The notes under the pieces are model-generated. The model worked only from the letters and a program-made list of their open reading frames with translations, made no database searches and had not been told where the DNA came from. From positions 165,691-229,690 of the forward strand of contig NZ_CAMLHC010000010.1 in NCBI RefSeq assembly GCF_946479755.1: a stretch of DNA of 64,000 bases. The letters are read 5' to 3'. The position numbers and the translations under genes are program-made. Positions within the stretch are counted from its first letter, which is position 1. The number at the start of each line of letters is the position of its first letter. This document shows positions 26,784-35,516 of the stretch, piece by piece. This DNA comes from an uncultured Chitinophaga sp. GTDB lineage: Bacteria; Bacteroidota; Bacteroidia; Chitinophagales; Chitinophagaceae.

Positions 26784-28256
26784 TTATCTGTTTCCTGCCT
26801 TCGGTAGCTGATACACCACATTCTCCGTTACCCCTTTCCACTGGTCTGTCCGGAAGGGTGCTGTCGGAAGTCCCTCCTTGTTAAAGAGATTGCCATCGGC
26901 CGCATCATCGGCCCAGTTGTAGCGTACAGCCACAGGGGTTGTTACCTGGTCGCTGTATACTTCCACTTTTCCATTCACGATGGCTGCTTTGGCATAATAG
27001 AAATGTTGGTCTGCACCGGCTACTTCGAAGCCTTTCAGGTAGCCGTAGCGGTCTTTGACTATCAGCCCTGATCCCGGATCGGTAAAAGATATCACCGCTT
27101 TATTACCGCTGATGTCCATGGATTTGTAGGATGGTCCGGCGGGGACTACCGGTTTGGCATATACGTTCTTCAGCACGTTCAGCGCCAGGCGTTTGCCAAC
27201 ATCCTGTTTGTTCCTGGGGTGGATATCGTTTCGTTCGCCGATGTCCGTTATAACGGCCATGCCTGTATGCGGCAGTGACAGTGTCATGGCTTGTGCTTCC
27301 CGCAGCTCCGCCCAGCTGCTGCCGTTGTTGCTGTTGCCTTCTCCTTTACCACGGGTGGGATCGTAGCTGGACAGCTGTACGAAATAGAAAGGAAAATCGC
27401 CCTGTTTCCATTGGTTGCGCCAGTCGGTGATCATCAGCGGAAAGGATTGACGGTATTGGTAAGCCCGGCCGGCATTACTTTCGCCCTGGTACCAGATAGC
27501 CCCTTTGATGCCGTAAGACAGCAAAGGATGTATCATGGCGTTGAACAGGCAGGCGGGATAACCATTGGGCCCGGTGATGGAATCGATGCCCAGGGGTTCT
27601 GTCATCATAGCCCGGAAGGTTTCGCTGCCGAGGAAACCTTTTTTGCTGATCCAGGCTTCTACCTGGGTACCGCCCCAGGAGGTATGGATCAGCCCTATCG
27701 GCACCTGCAGTTCTTTATTCAGTTCGCGTCCGAAGAAGTAGCTCACCGCGCTGAAGTTACCTACATGTTCTGGCGTGGCCGGCACCCAGGCGGCTTCGGC
27801 TACGTTGTCCTGCGGTTCTTTAGCCACGGTTCTTTTCACGGTAAACTCCCGGACCTGCGGATAATCGGCCGCTTTTATCTCTTCTGCGCCCTTGACAGCA
27901 TCTTTTACATGCCATTCCATATTGGACTGCCCGGAGCAGATCCATACATCGCCCATCATGACGTTGTCATAAGTGACATTGTTTTTACCGGTGACGGTCA
28001 ACACAAAAGGGCCGCCGGCCTGCTCAGGCTTCAGCTTTACCATCCATTTGCCGTCGCTACCGGTTTTCACGGACAGCTTTTGTGATTTAAACTGTACCGT
28101 CACTTTCTCCCCTTTATCGGCCCAGCCCCAGATACAGACGGGCTGGTCACGTTGCAGCACCATACCGCTGCCAAAGAATGCGGGTAATGTAACGTTGGCG
28201 GATACACTCGCCGTTATTAACAAACAGGCTGTCAGCAGCCAGGTGTTTTTGATCAT
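26784..28256 (-). CDS. sialate O-acetylesterase family protein
   Basis: A 490-residue exported esterase of the SASA/DUF303 type, which removes O-acetyl groups from sialic acids or plant polysaccharides. The signal peptide is MIKNTWLLTACLLITASVSA. The first part is a beta-sandwich (LPAFFGSGMVLQRDQPVCIWGWA, KWMVKLKPEQAGGPF). The SGNH-like catalytic domain has the Ser in WICSGQSNMEW, GAIWYQGESN with the second block, and Asp/His in DIHPRNKQDVGKRLAL. The start is set at the signal peptide; a longer frame adds 24 residues. It stands alone, with a candidate promoter at 28287-28317. Confidence 0.9.
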   Translation of the reverse strand: MIKNTWLLTACLLITASVSANVTLPAFFGSGMVLQRDQPVCIWGWADKGEKVTVQFKSQKLSVKTGSDGKWMVKLKPEQAGGPFVLTVTGKNNVTYDNVMMGDVWICSGQSNMEWHVKDAVKGAEEIKAADYPQVREFTVKRTVAKEPQDNVAEAAWVPATPEHVGNFSAVSYFFGRELNKELQVPIGLIHTSWGGTQVEAWISKKGFLGSETFRAMMTEPLGIDSITGPNGYPACLFNAMIHPLLSYGIKGAIWYQGESNAGRAYQYRQSFPLMITDWRNQWKQGDFPFYFVQLSSYDPTRGKGEGNSNNGSSWAELREAQAMTLSLPHTGMAVITDIGERNDIHPRNKQDVGKRLALNVLKNVYAKPVVPAGPSYKSMDISGNKAVISFTDPGSGLIVKDRYGYLKGFEVAGADQHFYYAKAAIVNGKVEVYSDQVTTPVAVRYNWADDAADGNLFNKEGLPTAPFRTDQWKGVTENVVYQLPKAGNR

Positions 28257-28286
28257 GGTTGATAAATTTGCGTGCTTTTGAAAGGT

Positions 28287-28317
28287 AAAAAGTAATAAAA
28301 AGAATATTCCGGTGCAA
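28287..28317 (-). promoter_or_regulatory. candidate promoter of the esterase gene
   Basis: Minus strand TTG (28315-28317), 20 bases, TACTTTTT (28287-28294), 31 bases before the ATG. The -7 element ends in T instead of G. Confidence 0.4.
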
Positions 28318-28423
28318 CCTGTACTCACACAATCAGGGATACTTTATTATTTTTAGTCTCCCGGCGGCACACTCATGTGCTGCCCGCTATCAAAACCAGT
28401 ATCCAAAATCGCAAATTTGCTTT

Positions 28424-30355
28424 ATGAGACATCTTCTTTTATGGCTGGCTGCCATTCTTTTATGGACGGGCGTCCAGGCGCAACAAACACAGAAGCCACC
28501 GCTGCACGGCAAAAAATGGATGGCCGTTACCGGCAAACCGCTGGCTGCCACCGCCGGCGCCATGATTTTCCAGCGGGGCGGCAACGCCGTAGATGCCGCC
28601 TGCGCCATGCTGGCAGCCACCTGCACCATGTGGGACGTATTGAGCTGGGGTGGGGAAACGCAGGCGCTGATCTACAACCCAAAGACGGGGAAAGTGATCG
28701 CTATCAACGCGCTGGGCGTAGCGCCCACCGGCGCCACGCCGGCGTTCTTCAAATCCAAAGGATATGATTTTCCACCGGAATACGGTCCGCTGGCGGCCAT
28801 TACCCCGGGTACCGCTGGCGGCCTATGTCATATGCTGGCACAATACGGCACCATGAGCCTCAAAGAAGTGCTGGCGCCCGCCATGGATATGGCCGCCGGT
28901 TACCCCATAGAAGCGCAGACGGCCAACAGCATAGAACGCGGTAAAAAATACATACAGCAGTGGCCTTATAGTAAAGCTGTCTTCCTTACCCATCCGGGTG
29001 AAAAAAGGGAGGCGCCGGAAGCAGGGGAAATGTTTATACAGAAAGACCTGCTGGCCACCCTTACCAAAATGGTGGAGGCCGAACAGGAAGCACTAAAAAA
29101 ACACAAAATCCGTAAAGAGGCTATCATGGCCGCTTACGACCGTTTCTACAAAGGAGATATCGCGAAGGAATTTGTACGCGGCTGCCAGGAACAGGGCGGC
29201 CTCATCACACTCGAAGACCTGGCGCGCTGGAAACCGATAGAAGAAGAACCGCTGCATGTCAACTATCGCGGCGTTGAAGTATACAAACTGCAGGAATGGA
29301 CCCAGGGACCGATGTTGCTGCAAAGCCTCAATATCCTCGAGAACTTCGACCTAAAGGCCATGGGCTATAATTCACCGCAGTACATCCACACGCTCTACCA
29401 GACCATGAACCTTACTTTCGCCGACCGTGATTTTTATTATGGCGACCCCTATTTCAATAAGAACAGGGCTATCACGGGACTACTGAACAAAGACTACGCA
29501 AAGGCGCGGGCCAAACAGATCCTTCCTGACCGCAATGATGCTACCGCCGGTCCCGGCGATCCGTATCCCTATATCGGTAAAAGCAACCCTTACCTGCATT
29601 TCCTGGAAGAACGCAAAGGATATATGGATACTACCAATGGCCGCAAACCCGGTGGCTTCGTGCCCAAACACGACGCCACCACTTTCCATACCGGAACAGA
29701 CATGGAGCAGTTGTACGCGCAGCAGTCAGCCGACAGCGCCTACCACGACCGGCTGTGGCGTGGCACTACCAGCGTGGAAGCAGCGGACAAAGACGGCTGG
29801 GTAGTATCTATCACGCCGAGCGGCGGCTGGCTGCCCGCCTGCATCGCCGGCCGCACCGGTATCGGTATGAGCCAGCGCCTGCAGAGCTTCGTGCTGGATT
29901 CCGCCATCTGCCCGTTCAACGTTATTGCGCCGGGTAAAAGACCCCGCGTAACCCTCACCCCTTCCATGGCGCTGAAAGATGGTAAACCCTTCCTCTCTTT
30001 TGCTGTACAGGGTGGTGATACGCAGGACCAGAACCTGCTGCAGTTCTTTGTGAACGTGGTGGATTTCGGCATGACCGTACAACAGGCCGCAGAAGCGGCC
30101 AACATCAATACTAACCAGCTGTGGCTATCACTCGGCGGCAGTAAGGTCAGCGACCGTATGCCGCGGCCGGGAAGCTTGTTGCTGAACAACAATACGCCTG
30201 AAAAAACGCGCAGCATACTGGAAGGCATGGGCTATCACCTCAGCTTCGAACAGCGCACCAGCGGCCCTGTCAATGCTATTTACCTTGACCGGAAACATGG
30301 TACGCTGTGGGGCGGCAGCAGTAACCATGGCGAAGATTATGGAATAGGCTGGTAG
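28424..30355 (+). CDS. gamma-glutamyltransferase family protein
   Basis: A 643-residue secreted Ntn-hydrolase related to gamma-glutamyltransferase, which cleaves glutathione and related gamma-glutamyl bonds. A signal peptide (to about residue 20, GVQAQQ) is present. The family block GKPLAATAGAMIFQRGGNAVDAA is clear. The autocatalytic processing Thr is probably the first Thr of RGTTSVEAADKDGW (about residue 446), followed by VSITPSGG. The usual motif is GTTHxSVxD, so the His and Ser after the Thr are altered to Ser and Glu here, and the substrate may differ. The C-terminal MSQRLQSF and PRVTLTPSMALKDGKP blocks are in place. Length exceeds the typical 580 by an insertion around 380-430. Confidence 0.87.
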   Translation: MRHLLLWLAAILLWTGVQAQQTQKPPLHGKKWMAVTGKPLAATAGAMIFQRGGNAVDAACAMLAATCTMWDVLSWGGETQALIYNPKTGKVIAINALGVAPTGATPAFFKSKGYDFPPEYGPLAAITPGTAGGLCHMLAQYGTMSLKEVLAPAMDMAAGYPIEAQTANSIERGKKYIQQWPYSKAVFLTHPGEKREAPEAGEMFIQKDLLATLTKMVEAEQEALKKHKIRKEAIMAAYDRFYKGDIAKEFVRGCQEQGGLITLEDLARWKPIEEEPLHVNYRGVEVYKLQEWTQGPMLLQSLNILENFDLKAMGYNSPQYIHTLYQTMNLTFADRDFYYGDPYFNKNRAITGLLNKDYAKARAKQILPDRNDATAGPGDPYPYIGKSNPYLHFLEERKGYMDTTNGRKPGGFVPKHDATTFHTGTDMEQLYAQQSADSAYHDRLWRGTTSVEAADKDGWVVSITPSGGWLPACIAGRTGIGMSQRLQSFVLDSAICPFNVIAPGKRPRVTLTPSMALKDGKPFLSFAVQGGDTQDQNLLQFFVNVVDFGMTVQQAAEAANINTNQLWLSLGGSKVSDRMPRPGSLLLNNNTPEKTRSILEGMGYHLSFEQRTSGPVNAIYLDRKHGTLWGGSSNHGEDYGIGW

Positions 30356-30364
30356 TCAATTGGG

Positions 30365-30474
30365 AATTACGAATTACGAATTACGAATTGAGGATTTCCT
30401 TTCAGAGCGGTTACTTAGTAACTTTTCAAAAAGAACGCCCTCAATTCGTAATTCGTAATCCGTAATTCGTAATT
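30365..30474. repeat. long inverted repeat built from ATTACGA heptamers
   Basis: The left arm (30365-30393) consists of AATTACG repeated and ends in GAATTGAGG. The right arm (30439-30474) is its complement with one mismatch and one extra heptamer. The loop is 45 bases. It lies between two convergent genes and its right end overlaps the TAA of the minus-strand gene at 30473. Confidence 0.85.
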
Positions 30475-31168
30475 ATTTCTGCCAGATCTCATGGATCGGC
30501 TCTCCTTTGGAGCTGAGACCGCTGTGGTCCCAGGAGTTGCCGTCCACTTTTCCCTTGAAGGTCAGGGAAGCCCCCACGCGGGAGTTATCGCGGGAGAAGA
30601 AGTCTATCTTTTCTGTGTACACACCGTCCCGGAAGGTATAAGTGCCGCCACCGGTGCCGAAGAATTCGCCGGTAGCCGTATTGATGGCCACCCATTGGAA
30701 GCGGGTGCCGGTGAGGATTTTAATGGTTTTGCGGGCACCGGGCGTGATCGTGTTCATTTTTCCGTTCTGCTCCCTCCCGGTGATCTGCCAGCTGCCGGCC
30801 AGCGGACCGTCGCCGTTATCTACGCGGGTCCATTCCACCCGCTGACCGCCGCTCTGGGTGGTGGTGAGTTTTCCGTCGGCATAAGAGAGGGGTACAGATC
30901 CTTCCCAGCCTATCTGATTACGCTCTTCCGTATTAAATTCTATTTTCACGGCTACATCGTCGCCGCCGTCGGCTTTCCAGGTACCACCCATGGTATCAAT
31001 AAAACTGGTGTCCTGGTAGGTGGTGATGGAGAAATAGCCCGGCGTGATCAGCAGGATGCTGTTCACATTGCCGTGGGAAGACTTCCATGCGCCCTGGAAG
31101 TTATCCTGTGCTTTCCCGATGGTCGCGAAGGCGCACAGGAAAGATAGAAGAAGGCATAATGTTCTCAT
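30473..31168 (-). CDS. secreted protein of unknown function, two lipocalin-like repeats
   Basis: A 231-residue protein with a signal peptide ending near FATIGKAQDNF. Two similar beta-rich halves are visible: GAWKSSHGNVNSILLITPGYFSIT and GSWQITGREQNGKMNTITPGARKTIKI, each starting with a G-x-W pattern like lipocalin-type small barrels. Each is followed by an aromatic-rich strand and a GGTY/GGTW turn. I cannot assign a function. Its stop codon lies in the ATTACGA inverted repeat. GrpB and SH3 genes upstream share its direction. Confidence 0.7.
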   Translation of the reverse strand: MRTLCLLLSFLCAFATIGKAQDNFQGAWKSSHGNVNSILLITPGYFSITTYQDTSFIDTMGGTWKADGGDDVAVKIEFNTEERNQIGWEGSVPLSYADGKLTTTQSGGQRVEWTRVDNGDGPLAGSWQITGREQNGKMNTITPGARKTIKILTGTRFQWVAINTATGEFFGTGGGTYTFRDGVYTEKIDFFSRDNSRVGASLTFKGKVDGNSWDHSGLSSKGEPIHEIWQK

Positions 31169-31220
31169 ATAAGCTGTTTTATAGTGAAAAATATAAGCAT
31201 CTTATGAGGCGCCCTTCTCT

Positions 31221-31805
31221 CTACTTTGTGGCCTTGTTCTGCGCCGTAATGTCTTTCAGCACGTCCGTTCCCATGCCTGTGTGCGCCAGTATTCCTGTGA
31301 TAAACGCTGTTTTTCCTTCTACGTAGCTGTCAATATCATGAGGATATTTAACCGCCAGCTCCTGTTTGAGTGCGCCATACTGCCGGGCTGCGTCGGGATG
31401 CTGCTGCAGGTAGTTGCGGAGCTGTAAATGGTTTTTCAAACTCACACATCCTTCCACACAAACATACAAATTATGCGCCGGCCATACCGTATCCTTTCCA
31501 TCCAGCGGCGAGGTATCCGCATTTCTGCCGAAAGCCTCCCTGCCCGGGATGCCCAGGTCTCCTCTCCAGGTATATCCCAGCCGCTCCAGCACCGCCACCA
31601 CCGGGGGTAACCCCGCAGACTCCTTTATCAGGATATCTATGTCGATGACAGGCTTCGCCGCCAGTCCGGGTACCGAAGTGCTGCCTACATGCTCAATACC
31701 GGTGACAAGGTCACCCAGCTGTGCCCGGTAAATACCGGCCAGGCGGTTAAAAGTATCGGCCCATTCGGCAGTGTAAGGCACTACGGTGATCGTTCTCTTT
31801 TCCAT
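31221..31805 (-). CDS. GrpB family protein (UPF0157)
   Basis: A 194-residue protein of the GrpB/UPF0157 family in the nucleotidyltransferase fold. It has VVPYTAEWADTFNRLA, then the signature IEHVGSTSVPGLAAKPVIDIDILI with the acidic metal-binding residues, and NLYVCVEGCVSLKNHLQLRNYLQQHPDAARQYGALKQEL. Some relatives are fused to dephospho-CoA kinase, but this is the stand-alone form; the substrate is unknown. Next gene in the same direction lies 52 bases on. Confidence 0.88.
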   Translation of the reverse strand: MEKRTITVVPYTAEWADTFNRLAGIYRAQLGDLVTGIEHVGSTSVPGLAAKPVIDIDILIKESAGLPPVVAVLERLGYTWRGDLGIPGREAFGRNADTSPLDGKDTVWPAHNLYVCVEGCVSLKNHLQLRNYLQQHPDAARQYGALKQELAVKYPHDIDSYVEGKTAFITGILAHTGMGTDVLKDITAQNKATK

Positions 31806-31834
31806 GGCGATTATTTTGTTCCGGGATAAAGGTC

Positions 31835-32527
31835 CTAAAATCCGTAGTAAATCGCCCTTTTTGTATACACACCACGGTCAAACTGAAATATTACCTCATA
31901 ACCGCCGGCGCCGTCACTGTTACTGGCGGTGATATAAAGCCGGTCATTTTTACGGTCATAAAACACCTCCGTCAGTTCAGGGTTTGGCTGGTACAGATCG
32001 CGGATAGCCGTATCCGGTATAGCCACGGCACGATTGCCGATTTGTATCGTGAAGGTGTTGTACTCCCGTGTGGGCAGGCCACCGTCACAACCGTAAAACT
32101 CTTTGCCGTCAATTTTTTCAACGAAGGAAAAACCTTCCTCCGACTTACCATGGTGCACCTGGTGGTCTTTTTCCACAAAAGGCCGCGTCGTAAACATCAC
32201 CGTTACAGAGTCCTGCTGAAACACTACATTGGTTTCGGTTTGCTGTCTCACTTTGATCTTTTCAAAGGTATTGACCATTTTCACCCGGGACCGGTGCACA
32301 AAACCAGCTTCTATTTCGTTTTTCCGGTGATAATTGATATTATACCATTCTCCCTCCTGCTCCCACGTATACACGATTTCACCATCCGGCACCTTATCTG
32401 CTATCTTTTTGGAGATACCTGCGCCCGCTCTTACATTGGTATAACCATCTTTGTCCTGTATCACGCCAAACTGGGCCTGCGCTTGTATTCCTATGGACAA
32501 CAACATTACTGCGCCGATATATTTCAT
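31835..32527 (-). CDS. secreted SH3-domain protein
   Basis: A 230-residue exported protein. The signal peptide is MKYIGAVMLLSIGIQAQAQ. A bacterial SH3 domain follows (about 22-80), with the typical GYTNVRAGAGISKKIADKVPDGE and GEWYNINYH. The rest is beta-rich without a known family. Such SH3 domains often bind cell-wall peptides. The start is chosen for the signal peptide; an upstream in-frame extension to 32665 has no such feature. It is divergent from the AAA-TIR gene. Confidence 0.75.
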   Translation of the reverse strand: MKYIGAVMLLSIGIQAQAQFGVIQDKDGYTNVRAGAGISKKIADKVPDGEIVYTWEQEGEWYNINYHRKNEIEAGFVHRSRVKMVNTFEKIKVRQQTETNVVFQQDSVTVMFTTRPFVEKDHQVHHGKSEEGFSFVEKIDGKEFYGCDGGLPTREYNTFTIQIGNRAVAIPDTAIRDLYQPNPELTEVFYDRKNDRLYITASNSDGAGGYEVIFQFDRGVYTKRAIYYGF

Positions 32528-32832
32528 CCTAATATTAAAGAAGAGATTATAACCATTACTTTTTAATATAAGATACATTGTGTATGGATACAGTACCACC
32601 TCCTCCGGAAGATTTATCCCTATCCGCCTTCGACCTAAATGCACAGATATTCTTTTATGTTCCATTTCGTGAATTGACGTTCTGACATATTATTTAGTTC
32701 AAGAAAATACAATTTCGATCGCCAAATTAAATAAACTCACCGGACACTTTTAATACCTGTCAAAATATTTCTCAATCTGATAGTACTTTTTGTAAATGAG
32801 TGCGTTAAATGTGTATTACAATTATTTTATTT
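32528..32832. other. AT-rich divergent promoter region of the AAA-TIR gene
   Basis: About 305 bases with a shift to higher AT that continues into the AAA-TIR gene. A TACTTTTT (32784-32791) followed by G is a possible -7 element about 40 bases before the start codon, without a matching -33. No gene or RNA recognised. Confidence 0.35.
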
Positions 32833-34491
32833 ATGAAAATTAGACTAGAGGACGTCTATAAAAAATCTGGTGTTCCGACACATACATTTGTAAAACCACA
32901 AGAATACAATACCATTCTTCAATCGCTACGCACGCACGGAAGATGTCTCGTTGTAGAAGGGCCATCTGGTATTGGTAAAACTACCTGCGTAGAAAAAGTC
33001 ATTGAAGACTTGGGTATGAAGGATAAAGTCTGTATGCTTTCTTCTAGAAAAGCGGCCGATAGGGCAATCATAGACCATCTGACTAATTGGACAGGTAATG
33101 GTATTGTTATCATTGATGACTTTCATATTCTACCTCAAGAATCAAAACTGGCTATCGCCAACTATATGAAAGTACTTGCTGATGAAGAACGGGAAACCGA
33201 CAAACTTATCCTTCTTGGCATAAACAAAGCAGGAGATTCATTGGTAGAGCTGGCGCCGGACCTCAACAATCGCATTGACACAGTCAAATTGGAGCGGAAT
33301 AAAGATGACAAAGTTCGTCAACTTATCAAGTTGGGCGAATCAGTATTGAATATCGAAATTGCTGCAAAAGAGCAAATTATCAAATTATCCAAGGGCAGCT
33401 TCCACATCGCTCAGTTACTTTGTAATGAGCTTTGTGTTAATGAAGATGTCTTGGAAGCCCAGGATAATTGTAAGGTGCTCGGTATGGATATCGATGCGAT
33501 ATTGACAAAGGTGATAGAAGAATTTTCAAGAATTTTTTACAAACAAGCTCATTCTTTTGCCGTTGGTTCTAAACTGAGGAGTGAAGGAAGAGCACCTTAT
33601 CTGCGTTTACTTTTTTGGTTATCGCAGTCTGACGACTGGACGCTGCGGCTAGATTTAATTGTACGACAACATCCCGAGCACAAAATTAGCATCAATCAGA
33701 TTGTAGACAAGGGCTTCCTTTCCAGGCACATCAATCGTAATACAGAGCTGCAAAAAGTTATCCATTACGACACCAATTCAAAAGTACTAACAATTGAAGA
33801 TCCCAAATTTATGTTCTATCTGCGGAATCTTGATTGGGAAAAATTTGTCACTCAACTGGGTTATATTAACGTTGCATTGGAGCATGACTATGACTTTGCC
33901 CTTTCGTTCGCCGGAGAAGAACGGGAGTTGGCTAAACGGCTTACCGATCTGCTCGAGACCTACCAGATAGCTGTCTTTTATGACCATAATGAGCAATATC
34001 GGATTCTAAGCGACAATGTGGAAGACTATCTGGCTCCCATATATGAATCAAAGGCTAGATTTATTGTTCCGTTTCTCAGTATAAACTATCCCAAAAAGCT
34101 ATGGACAAAGTTTGAATCTGATCATTTTCAGCATCGGTTTAAAAAACATGATGTTATTCCTATATGGTTTAGCAATTGCCAGTTAGGCATTTTTGATGAA
34201 TCCCGGAAATATGGAGGATACACATATAAGGTTGATGGTAATGTGGAGCAACAGGTTAAGGAAATCGCCGACACATTACGCAAATGCCTCCGGGAAGACA
34301 AATTAAACAAAGAGAGAGCCAAATCACTTAGAGCAAGAAAAAACACGGCCAGGAAAAAAAGTGTTGCTGCTAAAACCCAAAAGAAAAGTACTGTTAAACG
34401 TAAACCGGTTAAAAACACGGGAAAGAAAAAAGCTCCTGATAAGAAAACAAAAACCTCAAACCCACAATTTGTTCCAGGGCTGCTATTTTAA
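32833..34491 (+). CDS. AAA/STAND NTPase fused to a TIR domain with Lys-rich tail, candidate defence protein
   Basis: A 552-residue protein in three parts. Residues about 20-230 are a P-loop NTPase: Walker A GPSGIGKT (43-50), Walker B IVIIDDFH (91-98), sensor-like LILLGINKAG (126-134). Residues about 230-350 are a helical and winged-helix-like linker. Residues 353-485 are a TIR domain starting DYDFALSFAGEERELAKRL, with VFYDHNE, SKARFIVPFLS and WTKFESDHF; Glu428 in the last is the likely catalytic Glu of an NADase. Residues about 486-552 are a strikingly basic Lys/Arg/Thr/Ala tail. Bacterial TIR NTPases act as phage sensors that destroy NAD+ on activation, so a defence role is inferred. The gene is more AT-rich than its neighbours and stands alone. 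The start MKIRLEDVY is preferred over an upstream ATG. Confidence 0.85.
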   Translation: MKIRLEDVYKKSGVPTHTFVKPQEYNTILQSLRTHGRCLVVEGPSGIGKTTCVEKVIEDLGMKDKVCMLSSRKAADRAIIDHLTNWTGNGIVIIDDFHILPQESKLAIANYMKVLADEERETDKLILLGINKAGDSLVELAPDLNNRIDTVKLERNKDDKVRQLIKLGESVLNIEIAAKEQIIKLSKGSFHIAQLLCNELCVNEDVLEAQDNCKVLGMDIDAILTKVIEEFSRIFYKQAHSFAVGSKLRSEGRAPYLRLLFWLSQSDDWTLRLDLIVRQHPEHKISINQIVDKGFLSRHINRNTELQKVIHYDTNSKVLTIEDPKFMFYLRNLDWEKFVTQLGYINVALEHDYDFALSFAGEERELAKRLTDLLETYQIAVFYDHNEQYRILSDNVEDYLAPIYESKARFIVPFLSINYPKKLWTKFESDHFQHRFKKHDVIPIWFSNCQLGIFDESRKYGGYTYKVDGNVEQQVKEIADTLRKCLREDKLNKERAKSLRARKNTARKKSVAAKTQKKSTVKRKPVKNTGKKKAPDKKTKTSNPQFVPGLLF

Positions 34492-34856
34492 CCAATAGTT
34501 ATGTTTTTCTTTTAATTGACCGGCCAATAATATATATAAATTTTTTGTTTACTTACTGGATACTTCTCAGTGCTGAGATAGCGGTATCTCATTTTCCCCC
34601 ATCTCTACTACCTTTGGGATACCCATAGATATTTCCCTTACATCGGCAAATCCCTTTGTAAAATACCGGATTTTTTGTCGTATTATGGCATCCTGTAACC
34701 ACGTTTTAAGGGAATGGAAAACGAACAATGAAGCCACGGACCGCCATCAACCCGGTCATGTAAAGTTTCTGTTAAGACTAACGCACGGTAGGGAAATATG
34801 CCAGTGGAGATACTACTTTTATTTTTTGTTTTTTCTTTAAAGGCGCATCGCAGTTC
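34492..34856. promoter_or_regulatory. intergenic region with promoter-like TACCTTTG and dyad
   Basis: About 365 bases before the first ECF sigma gene. A perfect TAnnTTTG (TACCTTTG, 34609-34616) is preceded by a dyad GAGATA-GCGG-TATCTC (34575-34590) placed where a -33 element or operator would sit. The dyad could instead be a weak terminator of the AAA-TIR gene. No further gene is seen in the remaining 240 bases. Confidence 0.45.
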
Positions 34857-35465
34857 ATGATCTCAGGAAAAGATTTAAAGAAAGAATGGGGGGAATTTGC
34901 AACACAGGAAAGCCCGGAAGCTTTCTACAGCATCTACATGCACTATTACCATTACCTGTCTTATGTTGGTCTGAAAAAAGGGTTTGACGGTGAACAGGTC
35001 AAAGACATCATCAACGATGTTTTCCTGAAGCTCTGGGAGGGCCGCCACAAATTACAGCAGGTAACGCATTTCCACAATTATATCGTCACCATCTTCCTGC
35101 GTGCGCTGTTCCGGCAGGAAAGCCCCGCCGCAGACCTCACCGTGATGACGGCCGAAGCGCCGGACTGGCTGTTGTCCGACTCCGCGGAAGAGCAGCTGAT
35201 CGCCCGTGAACAAAACGCACAGTTACAACAGACGGTCAACCGCCACCTGGAAAGCCTGCCCTCCCGGCAGCGGCAGATGATCTACCAGAAATTTTTCCTG
35301 AACCTCTCCTATGCAGAGATAGCCACAGCCAACGACGTGTCTGTCAACACCGTTTACAATACTATCTACAAAACGCTGGACAAGCTAAAAGCCAGTATCA
35401 ACAAGGAGCTGATCACCGTGTTGATCTACCTGCTTTTCTTCTTTCACATTTTATTTTCCCATTGA
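34857..35465 (+). CDS. ECF sigma-70 factor with hydrophobic C-terminal tail
   Basis: A 202-residue extracytoplasmic-function sigma factor that should direct transcription of the downstream SusC/SusD pair. Region 2 is around FYSIYMHYYHYLSYVG and IINDVFLKLWEGRHKL. Region 4 is LPSRQRQMIYQKFFLNLSYAEIATANDVSVNTVYNTIYKTLDKLK. After region 4 the chain continues with about 17 nearly pure hydrophobic residues (ITVLIYLLFFFHILFSH), which could dock it to the membrane beside its FecR partner. The FecR gene starts 51 bases downstream. Confidence 0.9.
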   Translation: MISGKDLKKEWGEFATQESPEAFYSIYMHYYHYLSYVGLKKGFDGEQVKDIINDVFLKLWEGRHKLQQVTHFHNYIVTIFLRALFRQESPAADLTVMTAEAPDWLLSDSAEEQLIAREQNAQLQQTVNRHLESLPSRQRQMIYQKFFLNLSYAEIATANDVSVNTVYNTIYKTLDKLKASINKELITVLIYLLFFFHILFSH

Positions 35466-35516
35466 GTAGTGAAAATGAATTTTTTCCTGCTCTATTGATT
35501 AAACAGCGGATGACAT

